Shown here piece by piece: positions 45,598-53,263 of a DNA stretch of 64,000 nt. Each line of letters starts with the position of its first letter. The first letter of the stretch is position 1. Made by a program: the position numbers and the translations under genes. Source of the stretch: Amycolatopsis sp. cg9. GTDB taxonomy: Bacteria; Actinomycetota; Actinomycetes; Mycobacteriales; Pseudonocardiaceae. The notes under the pieces were generated by a model. It was not told where the DNA came from and did no database searches. It worked only from the letters and a program-made list of their open reading frames with translations. The stretch lies in the NCBI RefSeq assembly GCF_041346945.1, contig NZ_CP166850.1, positions 1,054,001-1,118,000 of the forward strand. The letters are read 5' to 3'.

Positions 45598-46562
45598 GGG
45601 TACAGCCGGGCCATCGCCGCGACGGTGTTTCCCATGTGCGCCACCAGTTCCGGCGGCGCGAGCACCTGCGCGCCGGCGCCGAGCCGCAGCAACCCGGCGG
45701 CGGCGTGGGACACGCTTTCCAGCGGTACGCGGGCGCGGCGCCAGCCCTCGGCGTCCTCGGGTCCGAGCGTGCGGGAGACGAGCCGGGCGGCCTTCGGGCC
45801 GAGGACGTCGGGCAGCGCCGCGATCCCCGCGGCCGTCAGCCGGACGACGGCGGTCTCGTCGATTTCGCTTTCTTCGTAGCGGTCGACGTGCGCGCGCCAG
45901 AAGTCCGCGAGCGCGAAGCCGCCGGGCCGGGTGAAGTGTTCGTCGAGCGGCCGCAGGTCTTCGATGTTCGAAACGCGGTAGGTCCGCGGTTCCGGCCCGG
46001 CGACGAGGTACCAGACCCCGGCCTTGAGGACGAGGCCGAGCGGGTGCAGCCGCCGCGTCACGACCCCGGGCGACGGCGACCAGCGGCGGTAGCGGACCTC
46101 GACGACCCGGTCCTCCCACAGCGCTTCCGCGGCGGCGACCAGCCGCGGCACCGGGTCGGCTTCGCGGTACCAGCCGGGCGCGTCGAGGTGGAACCGCTGG
46201 CGGATGCGCAGCGACGCGTCCCGGTACGGCGTCGGCAACGCCGCCATCAGCTTCAGCTCGGCGGCGGCCACCTGCGCGCCCAGCCCCAGTTCGGCGGCCG
46301 GTTGCGGCAGGCCGGTGAGGAAGAGCGAACCCGCTTCGCCCGCCGTCAGGCCGGTCAGCCGGGTCCGGTAGCCGTCCATGAGCTGGTAACCGCCGTTCGG
46401 GCCGCCTTCGGCGTAGATCGGGACGCCCGCGGCGGCGAGCGCTTCGACGTCGCGGTACACCGTCCGCGCGGTCACGCCGAGCTCCGCCGCCAGCCGCGCG
46501 GCGCTCAGCCGCCCGCGGTTCTGCAGCAGCAACAGCAGGGACACCAGCCGGCTCGCGCGCAC
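45594..46562 (-). CDS. WYL-domain transcriptional regulator (YafY/DeoR-type)
   Basis: 322 residues from GTG 46562. I chose this start because the sequence then begins RASRLVSLLLLLQNRGRL as in relatives, and the operator at 46581-46607 stays outside the gene. The HTH is SAARLAAELGVTARTVYRDVEALAAAGVPIYAEGGPNGGYQL, followed by a WYL domain (RVVEVRYRRWSPSPGVVTRRLHPLGLVLKAGVWYLVAG) and a WCX-type C-terminus. WYL proteins sense small ligands or nucleic acid. It should control itself and the divergent 46627 gene through the palindrome between them. Confidence 0.88.
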   Translation of the reverse strand: MRASRLVSLLLLLQNRGRLSAARLAAELGVTARTVYRDVEALAAAGVPIYAEGGPNGGYQLMDGYRTRLTGLTAGEAGSLFLTGLPQPAAELGLGAQVAAAELKLMAALPTPYRDASLRIRQRFHLDAPGWYREADPVPRLVAAAEALWEDRVVEVRYRRWSPSPGVVTRRLHPLGLVLKAGVWYLVAGPEPRTYRVSNIEDLRPLDEHFTRPGGFALADFWRAHVDRYEESEIDETAVVRLTAAGIAALPDVLGPKAARLVSRTLGPEDAEGWRRARVPLESVSHAAAGLLRLGAGAQVLAPPELVAHMGNTVAAMARLYP

Positions 46563-46580
46563 CCGGCGAAGTCTGCCAGG

Positions 46581-46607
46581 CACCACTGACAAAAGGTGTC
46601 AGTGGTG
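46581..46607. promoter_or_regulatory. Operator of the WYL regulator
   Basis: CACCACTGACA (46581-46591), AAAGG, TGTCAGTGGTG (46597-46607): perfect 11-bp arms. It lies 18 bp upstream of the regulator GTG and 19 bp before the divergent ATG 46627, so one site can repress both. Confidence 0.75.
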
Positions 46608-46626
46608 ACGCCCCAAGCTCTCCGTC

Positions 46627-47076
46627 ATGAACGACTTCGACTTCCTCCTCGGCTCCTGGACCGTGACGAACCGGCGGCTCGGCAAGCCGCTCGCGGGCAG
46701 CGACGACTGGACCGAGTTCCCCGGCACGACGACCTGCTGGTCCCTCTTCGACGGCAGCGGCAACATGGACGAAATCGCCTTCCCCACCCTCGGGTTCCGC
46801 GGCTGCACCCTCCGGCTCTTCGACGTCGAGCGCGAAGAGTGGTCGCTGTACTGGGCCAACAGCCGGGACGGCCGGCTCCAGCCGCCGGTCGTGGGCGCGT
46901 TCCAGGGCGGCCGCGGCGACTTCTACGGCGACGACACCCACGAAGGGACCCCCATCAAGGTGCACTACGCCTGGACCGGCACGACCACGTCCGCGCCGCG
47001 GTGGGAGCAGGGGTTCTCCGCGGACGGCGGGCGGACCTGGGAGTCCAACTGGGTCATGGAGTTCGCCCGCGCTTGA
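46627..47076 (+). CDS. DUF1579-like (calycin-type) small protein
   Basis: 149 residues from ATG 46627. MNDFDFLLGSWTVTNRRL, GNMDEIAFPTLGFRGCTLRLFD, REEWSLYWANSRDGRLQPPVVGAF and a GTTTSAPRWEQGFSADGGRTWESNWVMEF ending give a beta-rich pattern like DUF1579 proteins. These are thought to be lipocalin-like ligand binders with no assigned role. It is the direct divergent partner of the WYL regulator and probably its target. The next gene follows after 57 bp and may be in the same unit. Confidence 0.8.
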   Translation: MNDFDFLLGSWTVTNRRLGKPLAGSDDWTEFPGTTTCWSLFDGSGNMDEIAFPTLGFRGCTLRLFDVEREEWSLYWANSRDGRLQPPVVGAFQGGRGDFYGDDTHEGTPIKVHYAWTGTTTSAPRWEQGFSADGGRTWESNWVMEFARA

Positions 47077-47133
47077 CAACCGCGTCGCGCACCACGCACG
47101 TTGTTGCCGAAGACGCAACTTCGGAAGGGTGCC

Positions 47134-48264
47134 ATGACGCACTACGACGTCATCGTCGTCGGGCTCGGCGGCATGGGCAGTGCCGCCGCGTACCGGCTGG
47201 GGCAGCGCGGGCAGCGGGTGCTCGGCATCGACCAGTTCGCGCCGGTGCACAACCGCGGGTCGAGCCACGGCGGTTCGCGCATCACGCGCCAGGCGTACCT
47301 CGAAGGTCCCGAATACGTGCCGCTCCTGCTGCGGGCGCACGAACTGTGGGCGGGCCTCGAACGCGACAGCGGGCGGCGGCTGTTCACCCGCTGCGGCGGC
47401 GTCATGGTCGGCACGGCCGATTCGCGGACGATCACCGGCAGCCTGGCCTCGGCGGCGGCCTTCGGCATCCCGCACGAACTCCTGGACGCGCGGGAGGTCC
47501 GGCGGCGGTTCCCGACCATGGCGCCGTCGCCGGACGAAGTCGCGCTGTACGAACCGGGAGCCGGGCTGGTCTCGCCCGAAGGCAGCGTCGCCGCACACCT
47601 GCAGCTCGCCGCGCGCAGCGGCGCCGAACTGCACCACGAGGAGAAGGTGTTCACCTGGAGCACCATGGCCGGCGGGGTGCGCGTCGGGACGTCGCACAAC
47701 TACTACACGGCGGACCGGCTGGTGCTCTGCCCCGGCGCGTGGGCGGGGGAACTGCTGCGCGACTTCGGCGTCGCCTTCACCGTCCGGCGGCAGGTGCAGT
47801 ACTGGTTCGCGCCGTCGGGCGGGGTCGCGCCGTTCCAGCGGCACCCCGTCTACATCTGGGAGGGCGACGGCTACACGTTCTACGGCTTCCCGGCGCACAA
47901 CGCGCCCGCGGACGGCGTCAAGGTGGCGTTCCACAGCGGGGGCGGCGTGTGCACCCCCGATGGCATCGACCGCGAGGTGACCGGCGACGAGATCCACCGG
48001 ATCGCGACGGCGGTGAAGCGGCATCTGCCGACGCTGCCCGGCGCCTTCCTCCGCGCGGCGACGTGCATGTACACCGACACCGCCGACGAGAGCTTCGTGC
48101 TCGCTCCGCACCCGGACGAAGAGCGGGTGGTGCTCGCCTGCGGCTTTTCCGGCCACGGCTTCAAGTTCGCGCCGGTGGTCGGCGAGGTGCTCGCGGACCT
48201 GGTGGTCGACGGCACCACCGCGCACCCGATCGCGCGGTTCGACCCGGCCCGGCTACTGACCTAG
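47134..48264 (+). CDS. SolA-like N-methylamino-acid oxidase (monomeric sarcosine oxidase family)
   Basis: 376 residues from ATG 47134, preceded by GGAAGGG. The FAD loop is [34 protein letters not shown] and KVAFHSGGG line the active site. The covalent-flavin Cys is C311 in [15 protein letters not shown], and [21 protein letters not shown] is the C-terminal signature. The enzyme demethylates sarcosine or N-methyl-tryptophan, releasing formaldehyde and peroxide. Its end overlaps the convergent tmk gene by 12 bp. It belongs to the insertion that separates mtrA from tmk. Confidence 0.92.
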   Translation: MTHYDVIVVGLGGMGSAAAYRLGQRGQRVLGIDQFAPVHNRGSSHGGSRITRQAYLEGPEYVPLLLRAHELWAGLERDSGRRLFTRCGGVMVGTADSRTITGSLASAAAFGIPHELLDAREVRRRFPTMAPSPDEVALYEPGAGLVSPEGSVAAHLQLAARSGAELHHEEKVFTWSTMAGGVRVGTSHNYYTADRLVLCPGAWAGELLRDFGVAFTVRRQVQYWFAPSGGVAPFQRHPVYIWEGDGYTFYGFPAHNAPADGVKVAFHSGGGVCTPDGIDREVTGDEIHRIATAVKRHLPTLPGAFLRAATCMYTDTADESFVLAPHPDEERVVLACGFSGHGFKFAPVVGEVLADLVVDGTTAHPIARFDPARLLT

Positions 48265-48897
48265 CAGCGTCGTCGCGAGGGCTTCGTGGTCGACGCCCGC
48301 GACGCCGTCCAGGACGTGCCACGGCGCGAGCCAGCCGGACGCGGCCAGCTCGTCGTACACCGCCGCGCACCGCCGCTGCAGGCCGTCGTCGGTTTCGAAG
48401 GCGTCGCGCTCCCGGTCGGTCTCGGTCACCGCCCGGCGTTCGGCGCGCTCGGCCGCCACCGCGGGCGCGACGCGCAGCAGCAGGTGCGCGTCCGGGCGGG
48501 GCAGCCCGAAGCGGTCGACTTCCAGCTCGTGCACCCACTTCACGACGTCGCCGGTCGCGTCCTGGCGCAGCCGCGCGGCGGCGTACGCGGCGTTGGAGGC
48601 GACGTACCGGTCGAGCAGCACGACGTCGTGGGTCTCGCGCAACGCGCGGATGTCGTCCGCGGCGCCGCTGCGGTCCAGCGCGTAGAGCACGGCCATGCCG
48701 TACACCGAGTCGGCGAGGTCGCCGTGCCCGCGGTGCAGCGCCTCCTTCACGAGGTCCGCGTGCACGCTCTTGCCGTAGCGCGGGAACGCCAGCGACGCCA
48801 CGCTCGCGCCCTTGGCCCCCAGCGCCGCCGTCAGCCCGTCGGCCAGCGTGCGCTTGCCCGCGCCGTCGAGCCCTTCGATGACCACCAATCGACCCAC
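48253..48897 (-). CDS. tmk: Thymidylate kinase
   Basis: 214 residues from ATG 48897. The P-loop is [17 protein letters not shown], with Arg after Lys as in mycobacterial Tmk. The DR(Y) motif is [17 protein letters not shown], and the LID region has [22 protein letters not shown]. It phosphorylates dTMP to dTDP. In M. tuberculosis tmk is directly upstream of mtrA; here 3.8 kb of accessory genes lie between them and the order on the minus strand is kept. It is followed on its upstream side by a terminator. Confidence 0.95.
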   Translation of the reverse strand: MGRLVVIEGLDGAGKRTLADGLTAALGAKGASVASLAFPRYGKSVHADLVKEALHRGHGDLADSVYGMAVLYALDRSGAADDIRALRETHDVVLLDRYVASNAAYAAARLRQDATGDVVKWVHELEVDRFGLPRPDAHLLLRVAPAVAAERAERRAVTETDRERDAFETDDGLQRRCAAVYDELAASGWLAPWHVLDGVAGVDHEALATTLLGQ

Positions 48898-48921
48898 GAG
48901 TGGTCACACTAGCGGTGGTGG

Positions 48922-48965
48922 ACCGGCGGGCTCGGTGGAAGGGGATCGACGCCGAGCCCGCCGGT
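48922..48965. terminator. Terminator of the protease operon
   Basis: ACCGGCGGGCTCGG (48922-48935) and CCGAGCCCGCCGGT (48952-48965), exact 14-bp arms with a 16-nt loop, just after the stop of the 48970 gene. Confidence 0.75.
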
Positions 48966-48969
48966 TCGT

Positions 48970-49725
48970 CTATGCGGTGTGCCGCCGCAGGTGGAAGACG
49001 TAGCCGGCGCCGCTGACCGCCAGCACGCCGACGAGGATCAGCAGCGGCACCCAGCCGGTGTCGTGGCTGGCGGCCGAAGGACCGCCGTCGCCGCGGGGCA
49101 TCACCTGGGAGGTGGCGTCGTAGCCGCCGGCCTCGCCGTCGCGGGCGTAGGCCGAGCCGGGCAGCTTGTCCGCGTAGCGCGCGCCGACGGTCCGCTGGTA
49201 GTCGGCGACGGTGACCGCGGTCCCGCCGGCCAGCGGGGTGAGGTGGCCGTCCCGCACCGCGTACCAGGCGTCGACCTGGGGCTCGTGCAGCAACTGGGCT
49301 CCCGCGGGCAGCTGCCGGGCGTACGTGCCTTCGACGTCGCCCGAAGCGATGTTGCCCACCTGCCAGGCGCCGTCGTCGCCGCGCACCGACCAGAGCGTGG
49401 CGGTCCGGCCGTCGGAAGCCCGCGCCGGCACGGCGAAGTAGGCGAAGTCGCCGGGCGCCGCGCCCGGCTTGCCCACCACGAAGTCCGGCGACAGCTCGTA
49501 GACGGGGTAGGCGTCCGGCGCGATCCGCACCGTGACCGGGCCCCGGGCGTCGGGAGCCTGAGCGAAGAACCGGACCAGGGTGTCCTGGAGGTCCGCGGCC
49601 GCGGCCCGCGCGGCCACGGCGTCGGCGCTGCTGATGCCGGCGGACTGGGCCGCGCCTGACACCGGTGCCGTCATCAGCAGCGCCGCGCCGGTCAGCACGG
49701 CGAGCGCCAGCACTCGCCTGCTCAT
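48970..49725 (-). CDS. Secreted, membrane-anchored protein of unknown function, partner of C70 protease
   Basis: 251 residues from ATG 49725, overlapping the protease stop by 4 bp. A signal peptide (MSRRVLALAVLTGAALLM, cleavage near SGA-AQ) is followed by a domain with VTVRIAPDAYPVYELSPDFVVG, FAYFAVPARASDGRTATLWSVRGDDGAW and GAQLLHEPQVDAWYAVRDGHLTPL, then a linker and a C-terminal membrane helix GWVPLLILVGVLAVSGAGYV with a basic RRHTA stop-transfer end. It is therefore type I, with its body outside. I do not recognise the family. It may receive, anchor or restrain the protease. Confidence 0.78.
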   Translation of the reverse strand: MSRRVLALAVLTGAALLMTAPVSGAAQSAGISSADAVAARAAAADLQDTLVRFFAQAPDARGPVTVRIAPDAYPVYELSPDFVVGKPGAAPGDFAYFAVPARASDGRTATLWSVRGDDGAWQVGNIASGDVEGTYARQLPAGAQLLHEPQVDAWYAVRDGHLTPLAGGTAVTVADYQRTVGARYADKLPGSAYARDGEAGGYDATSQVMPRGDGGPSAASHDTGWVPLLILVGVLAVSGAGYVFHLRRHTA

Positions 49726-50297
49726 CGGGCGATCCCGGTGAGCGTGTGCGTCCAGGAGAACGACGAATTGTGCGTGTAGAAGCCGTACGTCGACCAGTTG
49801 TAGCGCTTGGCCGGCCCCGGATCGCCCCAGTACACCCAGTCTCCGCCGGAGTCGTAGCCGTAGAGGACGTGCGAGTGCCCGCCGCCCGAGCGGAAGCCGA
49901 CCCGGGTCTCCACCGGCCGGTCGGCCGCGGTCTGCGCCCGGATCGCCGCGTAGGTGATGGGCCGGTCGAGGTAGCGGCCCGGCGAGCTGAAACCGAGCCG
50001 GGCGAAGGCGCGCTGCGGATCGGCGAGCGTGCCGGTGCGGTTGGCGCAGTCCTGGCCGGTCTCGCCGTGCGCGAGCTGGCAGAACTTCCGCTGGCTCAGC
50101 ACGGCGCCGTGGTAGGCGGCGATGGTGTTGCCCGCGCCGGCCCAGCACCACTGGTTCTTCTGCTGGGCCTGCATCACGATCTGGTTGCGGTAGGTCGAAG
50201 GCACTCCGGGCGCGGCTCCGGCGGTGACCGGCGCGACCAGGCACATCATCAGGCTCAGAGCCAGTACGGCGTGAACCTGGCTCGACTTCACCAGCAC
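49722..50297 (-). CDS. Secreted papain-like cysteine protease (C70/AvrRpt2-like)
   Basis: 191 residues from ATG 50297. The signal peptide ends near AGA-AP (about residue 30). Catalytic Cys51 lies in NQWCWAGAGNTIAAYHG, the His is H141 or H143 in GGGHSHVLYGYDSGG, and the acid is D159 in YWGDPG. The glutamine of the oxyanion hole is Q49. Cys73 and Cys84 may form a disulfide. The CWA and GHxxVLYGY motifs match peptidase C70/C39-like fold proteins. It is cotranscribed with the membrane-anchored gene downstream. Confidence 0.87.
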   Translation of the reverse strand: MLVKSSQVHAVLALSLMMCLVAPVTAGAAPGVPSTYRNQIVMQAQQKNQWCWAGAGNTIAAYHGAVLSQRKFCQLAHGETGQDCANRTGTLADPQRAFARLGFSSPGRYLDRPITYAAIRAQTAADRPVETRVGFRSGGGHSHVLYGYDSGGDWVYWGDPGPAKRYNWSTYGFYTHNSSFSWTHTLTGIAR

Positions 50298-50384
50298 GGA
50301 CGGCCTCCTGCTCGAACGTGGGCGAACCAGCGGTGGTCACAACGGTGAACAACGTGGTCACCCGGAGCAAGAACGCCATCCGGA

Positions 50385-50399
50385 GGAACGGACCGTTCC
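50385..50399. promoter_or_regulatory. Putative operator between the protease operon and the XRE-like gene
   Basis: GGAACGG-A-CCGTTCC is a perfect 15-bp palindrome. Related GGAACGCGGAAC and AACGT-GA-ACGTT elements lie at 50411-50422 and 50483-50494 in the same 247-bp divergent region. Confidence 0.5.
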
Positions 50400-50544
50400 G
50401 GGTCATAGCCGGAACGCGGAACAGTCACCCTGGCGAGGCCAACCACCCTGAACGGGGGTCGGCCAGGGCACTCTACGCTGCTAACGTGAACGTTCCGCGG
50501 TGTTCACGCCCAGCGCACACACTGGTCGGGTGAAGGGACGAGCG

Positions 50545-51543
50545 GTGGCACAAGACGGGAACCTCCCACTGATCATCGATGGCGCCCGCACGACCCGGGC
50601 ATCGGTCGCCGAACTGCCGAAAGAGCTGACCGAGGCGCTCCGCACCGGCGAGTTCCACCACGCACTGAGACTGGCGATCGCCTACCGCGGCCTCTCGCTC
50701 GCCCGGCTGCGCGCGCACCTCGCGCTGCGCGGCGTCCAAATCGGACAGTCCACGCTGAGCTACTGGCAACGCGGGCTCCGCCAGCCCGAGGTGCCGAAGG
50801 CGCTCCCGGCGGTCCGGGCCCTGGAATCGGTCCTCCAGCTGCCCGCGGACGCCCTCGTGGTGCTGATCGGACCGCGACTGGTCCGCCGCGGCCACCAGCC
50901 GGCGGCGTCCTTCCACGACCTGCGTTCCGGTGACATGGGGTCGATCGTGGAGGACCTGCTGGCCGAACTCGGCGCGTACCCGTCGTCGAACCACTACAAC
51001 GCCGACCTCGAGCTGCTGTCGGTGCACGACACGATCACGTTCGACGCGGAGCACCGCCAGGTCAGCCTGCGCACGCGGCTGGTGACGCGCGCCCGCCGCC
51101 ACGGCCCGGACCGGTACCTGACGGTGTACAACGGCGATCCGGGCTGCCGGATCGACGACGTCGAGCTCATCACCGACGAGGGCTGCCGCGTCGGGCGGAT
51201 GCGCCGCAACCCGGACGCGGACACGATGGCGACGGAGCTGCTGTTCGACCGCAAGCTCGCCGAGGGCGACATCCACGTGTTCTGCTTCGAGGTCCGCGAC
51301 GATTCCGGGTCGGCGTCGCCGGGCTACTACCGGATGCTGCGCGACCGGTGCGCGAGCTACCTCGTCCAGCTCCGGTTCGACCGCAACGCCCTGCCGGCCC
51401 GGTGCACCCGCCAGGTCCGGGCGCGCGACGACGCCCTGCCGGTGGTGGCGGAGGAACTGGCGTGCGACATGGGCGGCGTCAGCAGCGCGTTCTTCAGCGA
51501 CGCCGGGCCGGGGCTGGCCGGGGTCGCGGTGGAGTGGAACTAG
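50545..51543 (+). CDS. HTH (XRE-like) protein of unknown function
   Basis: 332 residues from GTG 50545, about 7 nt after AAGGGA. After a short lead, LRTGEFHHALRLAIAYRGLSLARLRAHLALRGVQIGQSTLSYWQRGLRQPEVPKALPAVRALESVL is an XRE-like helix-turn-helix (about 35-105). The long C-terminal part (SIVEDLLAELG, VHDTITFDAEHRQVSLRTRLVTRA, GCRVGRMRRNPDADTMATELLF, VFCFEVRDDSG) is beta-rich and conserved only among actinomycete hypotheticals as far as I know. It may regulate the divergent protease operon through the 50385 palindrome; that is inference. Confidence 0.78.
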   Translation: MAQDGNLPLIIDGARTTRASVAELPKELTEALRTGEFHHALRLAIAYRGLSLARLRAHLALRGVQIGQSTLSYWQRGLRQPEVPKALPAVRALESVLQLPADALVVLIGPRLVRRGHQPAASFHDLRSGDMGSIVEDLLAELGAYPSSNHYNADLELLSVHDTITFDAEHRQVSLRTRLVTRARRHGPDRYLTVYNGDPGCRIDDVELITDEGCRVGRMRRNPDADTMATELLFDRKLAEGDIHVFCFEVRDDSGSASPGYYRMLRDRCASYLVQLRFDRNALPARCTRQVRARDDALPVVAEELACDMGGVSSAFFSDAGPGLAGVAVEWN

Positions 51544-51568
51544 CGGCACTTTCACGTGAAAGTGCCGC
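51543..51568. terminator. Perfect palindrome, family B copy 3
   Basis: GCGGCACTTTCAC (51543-51555) and GTGAAAGTGCCGC (51556-51568) are exact complements, sharing the core of 10063-10088. It overlaps the stop of the XRE-like gene and ends both convergent transcripts. Confidence 0.78.
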
Positions 51569-51955
51569 TCACCGGCCGCGGTGCTTGGCGCGCGACTTCG
51601 CTTTGGCGAGGGCACGGCGGCGGGCGGCTTCGGCGGCGGCACGGCGTTTGCGGGCCGCCTTGTTTTCGATCGCCCGCTCGGTAACCGCGTGCTTCAACGC
51701 CCGCTGGGCGGCGGTGCCGATGCCTTCGTCGTCGTGAGTCCGCTTCGGCCGCCGCTCGACGGGAACCGGCGGCGCCTCTCGGGCTTCGTCGGCGAGACGC
51801 ACGAAGTCGCGTCCCGCGGCGAAGGCCGCCAGCTCGGCGTTGTTCGGCTCGGCACCGAAGACGTGCCGCGCGGCCCGCACCAGGCCGTCTTCGTGGATTT
51901 CGTAGACACCGACCCAGAACCGGCCGTCGTGGTACAGCGTGAACACCCCGTGCAT
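51569..51955 (-). CDS. YjdF family protein (DUF2992)
   Basis: 128 residues from ATG 51955, 7 nt after GGAGG. The N-terminal motif [38 protein letters not shown] is the DUF2992 core. A Lys/Arg/Ala-rich helical tail ([40 protein letters not shown]) follows and could bind nucleic acid. In Firmicutes, yjdF is preceded by a riboswitch that binds azaaromatics; I see no such RNA upstream here. The role is unknown. The stop is next to a family B palindrome. Confidence 0.85.
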   Translation of the reverse strand: MHGVFTLYHDGRFWVGVYEIHEDGLVRAARHVFGAEPNNAELAAFAAGRDFVRLADEAREAPPVPVERRPKRTHDDEGIGTAAQRALKHAVTERAIENKAARKRRAAAEAARRRALAKAKSRAKHRGR

Positions 51956-52084
51956 CGGGAAACCTCCAGGCGTGACGGATCAGCCTGGCGCCACCGGTTT
52001 CCCTTGCGGGACAACGAGCCCGTGCGGACCGCCCGGACTACCTACCGGGCCGTGAGGTTCGTGAAGCCAAGAACGTTCATGAGG

Positions 52085-52426
52085 TTACGCGGGTCCGCCG
52101 CCGATGCCGAGCTCGTTTCCCTCGGGATCGCGGTAGATGATCTTGCGGACGCCGTTGTCGTAGGTCTCGCGGTCCGCGGGCTCGATGCCCCGCGCGGAGA
52201 TCCCGGCGACGCGCTCGTCGAGGTCCTCGACGAAGAGGGTGTGCATGGCGAGGCCCGCGCGTTCGGGCCGCAGCACGAGGTAGACCGAGCCGTGCGGGGT
52301 GACTTCCCAGAGAACCTCGGTGTCGTGCACGACGAACGTCGGCGGGGAGCCGAAGAGGCGTTCGTACCAGGCGACCGCACCGGCGAAGTCACGGACGGCG
52401 ATCCCGGCGAAGAGTTCGACGGTCAC
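52085..52426 (-). CDS. VOC family protein (glyoxalase/bleomycin-resistance-like)
   Basis: 113 residues from GTG 52426, overlapping the PIN toxin stop as GTGA. A single VOC pseudo-repeat pair is visible: MTVELFAGIAVRDFAGAVAWYERLFG, TEVLWEVTPHGSVYLVLRPERAG, HTLFVEDLDERVAGISARGI and RKIIYRDPEGNELGIGG. His, Glu and other metal ligands of glyoxalase I are only partly present, so it may bind rather than convert its ligand. It is the third gene of a toxin-antitoxin operon, an unusual association. Confidence 0.85.
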   Translation of the reverse strand: MTVELFAGIAVRDFAGAVAWYERLFGSPPTFVVHDTEVLWEVTPHGSVYLVLRPERAGLAMHTLFVEDLDERVAGISARGIEPADRETYDNGVRKIIYRDPEGNELGIGGGPA

Positions 52427-52869
52427 AGCACCTCGAATCCGTTGGCCTTCGCAGCTTCGGCTTGCCGCTCGTCGCGGGTGACGAAGGTGACCGGCTCGCC
52501 ACCGGTGAGCTCGGCGGTGTCGTGCATGGCGACGGCGATGTGGATGGCATCCAGGGTGCGCACGGGGTAGTTCTCGGTGACCAGCCGCCGCGCGGCGGGA
52601 ATGATCCGGTTCGGGTTGAACGGGATGAGCACCAGGTCCCCGTCCGGCGAGGCGAGGTGATCGAAGTGCGCCAGCACCGTCGCGGGATCGGGAATCCGGC
52701 CGGTCCGCTCGGCGGCCGTCATGGCACCGGCGAACTCGACGCGGGTGAAGTCGCTGCTCACGACCAGGGAATCGCCTTCGATCAGCAGCTTGCGGAACTT
52801 GTCGTGCTCCGGCTCGTCCGAAAGGTAGGCCGTGACCAGCGCGCTGGTGTCGACGTACAGCACGGTCAC
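52423..52869 (-). CDS. PIN-domain RNase toxin (VapC-like)
   Basis: 148 residues from GTG 52869, overlapping the antitoxin stop as GTGA. The acidic Mg2+-site residues are Asp in MTVLYVDTSALVTAYL, Glu in SSDFTRVEFAGAM, Asp in VRTLDAIHIAVAM and Asp in VTFVTRDERQAEAAKANGF. This is a complete VapC set. VapC toxins cleave tRNA or rRNA when released from the antitoxin. It should be neutralised by the product of the upstream RHH gene. It differs from its surroundings only by somewhat lower Arg content. Confidence 0.9.
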   Translation of the reverse strand: MTVLYVDTSALVTAYLSDEPEHDKFRKLLIEGDSLVVSSDFTRVEFAGAMTAAERTGRIPDPATVLAHFDHLASPDGDLVLIPFNPNRIIPAARRLVTENYPVRTLDAIHIAVAMHDTAELTGGEPVTFVTRDERQAEAAKANGFEVL

Positions 52870-53153
52870 CACTCCCCTCGGGTCCAGTCGAGTGCTTCGC
52901 TCACAGCCGTGCCCCAGCCGCGGGACAGGTCTTCGATCTCGTCCAGGGTCGGCACGTGGGCCGGCGCCTCGACGTGCACGACCTTGCCTTCGGCGATCAG
53001 TCGCCGTTTCCATTCCGCTCGGGTTTCCGCCTTCGCCACAACGCCCCTCAACGCTTCCGTGACCAGGTCGTTCATGCTGCGCCCTTCGGCTTCGGCTCGC
53101 GCCTTCAGCCGGGCGTGCAGCTCGTCGTCGATCCTCGTGATCAACTGTTTCAC
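52866..53153 (-). CDS. Ribbon-helix-helix antitoxin (VapB/FitA-like)
   Basis: 95 residues from GTG 53153; GTG 53156 and GTG 53174 are in frame. The RHH domain is KQLITRIDDELHARLKARAEAEGRSMNDLVTEALR, followed by a linker and a toxin-binding tail ending LSRGWGTAVSEALDWTRGEW. A TATCAT hexamer 6-7 nt upstream of the start suggests a leaderless transcript. The dyad at 53161-53189 covers this promoter and should bind the antitoxin or its complex with VapC. It is the first gene of a three-gene operon. Confidence 0.85.
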   Translation of the reverse strand: MKQLITRIDDELHARLKARAEAEGRSMNDLVTEALRGVVAKAETRAEWKRRLIAEGKVVHVEAPAHVPTLDEIEDLSRGWGTAVSEALDWTRGEW

Positions 53154-53160
53154 CACCCCA

Positions 53161-53189
53161 TGATAACACGCCACCCAATCGTGCTATCA
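53161..53189. promoter_or_regulatory. Autoregulatory operator of the toxin-antitoxin operon
   Basis: TGATAACACG (53161-53170), 9 bp, CGTGCTATCA (53180-53189). The arms match 9 of 10. It overlaps the predicted -10/-35 region just before the antitoxin start. Confidence 0.6.
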
Positions 53190-53209
53190 CTGTTCAGAGC
53201 GCAAAACAA

Positions 53210-53241
53210 AGGGCCGCCCCGAACACTTTCGGGGCGGCCCT
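53210..53241. terminator. sahH terminator
   Basis: AGGGCCGCCCCGAA (53210-53223), CACT, TTCGGGGCGGCCCT (53228-53241): a perfect 14-bp stem, followed on the minus strand by TTTGTTTTG. Confidence 0.88.
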
Positions 53242-53263
53242 CACCAGCGAAAACGCGGAAACC

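Noticed and set aside
44755..48225. 1156-codon minus-strand frame across iclR, WYL and solA
   Set aside because: It spans several well-supported genes in other frames and shows typical shadow composition.
51956..52084. yjdF riboswitch upstream of the DUF2992 gene
   Set aside because: The leader is too short and lacks the characteristic multi-stem architecture; only a ribosome site is visible.
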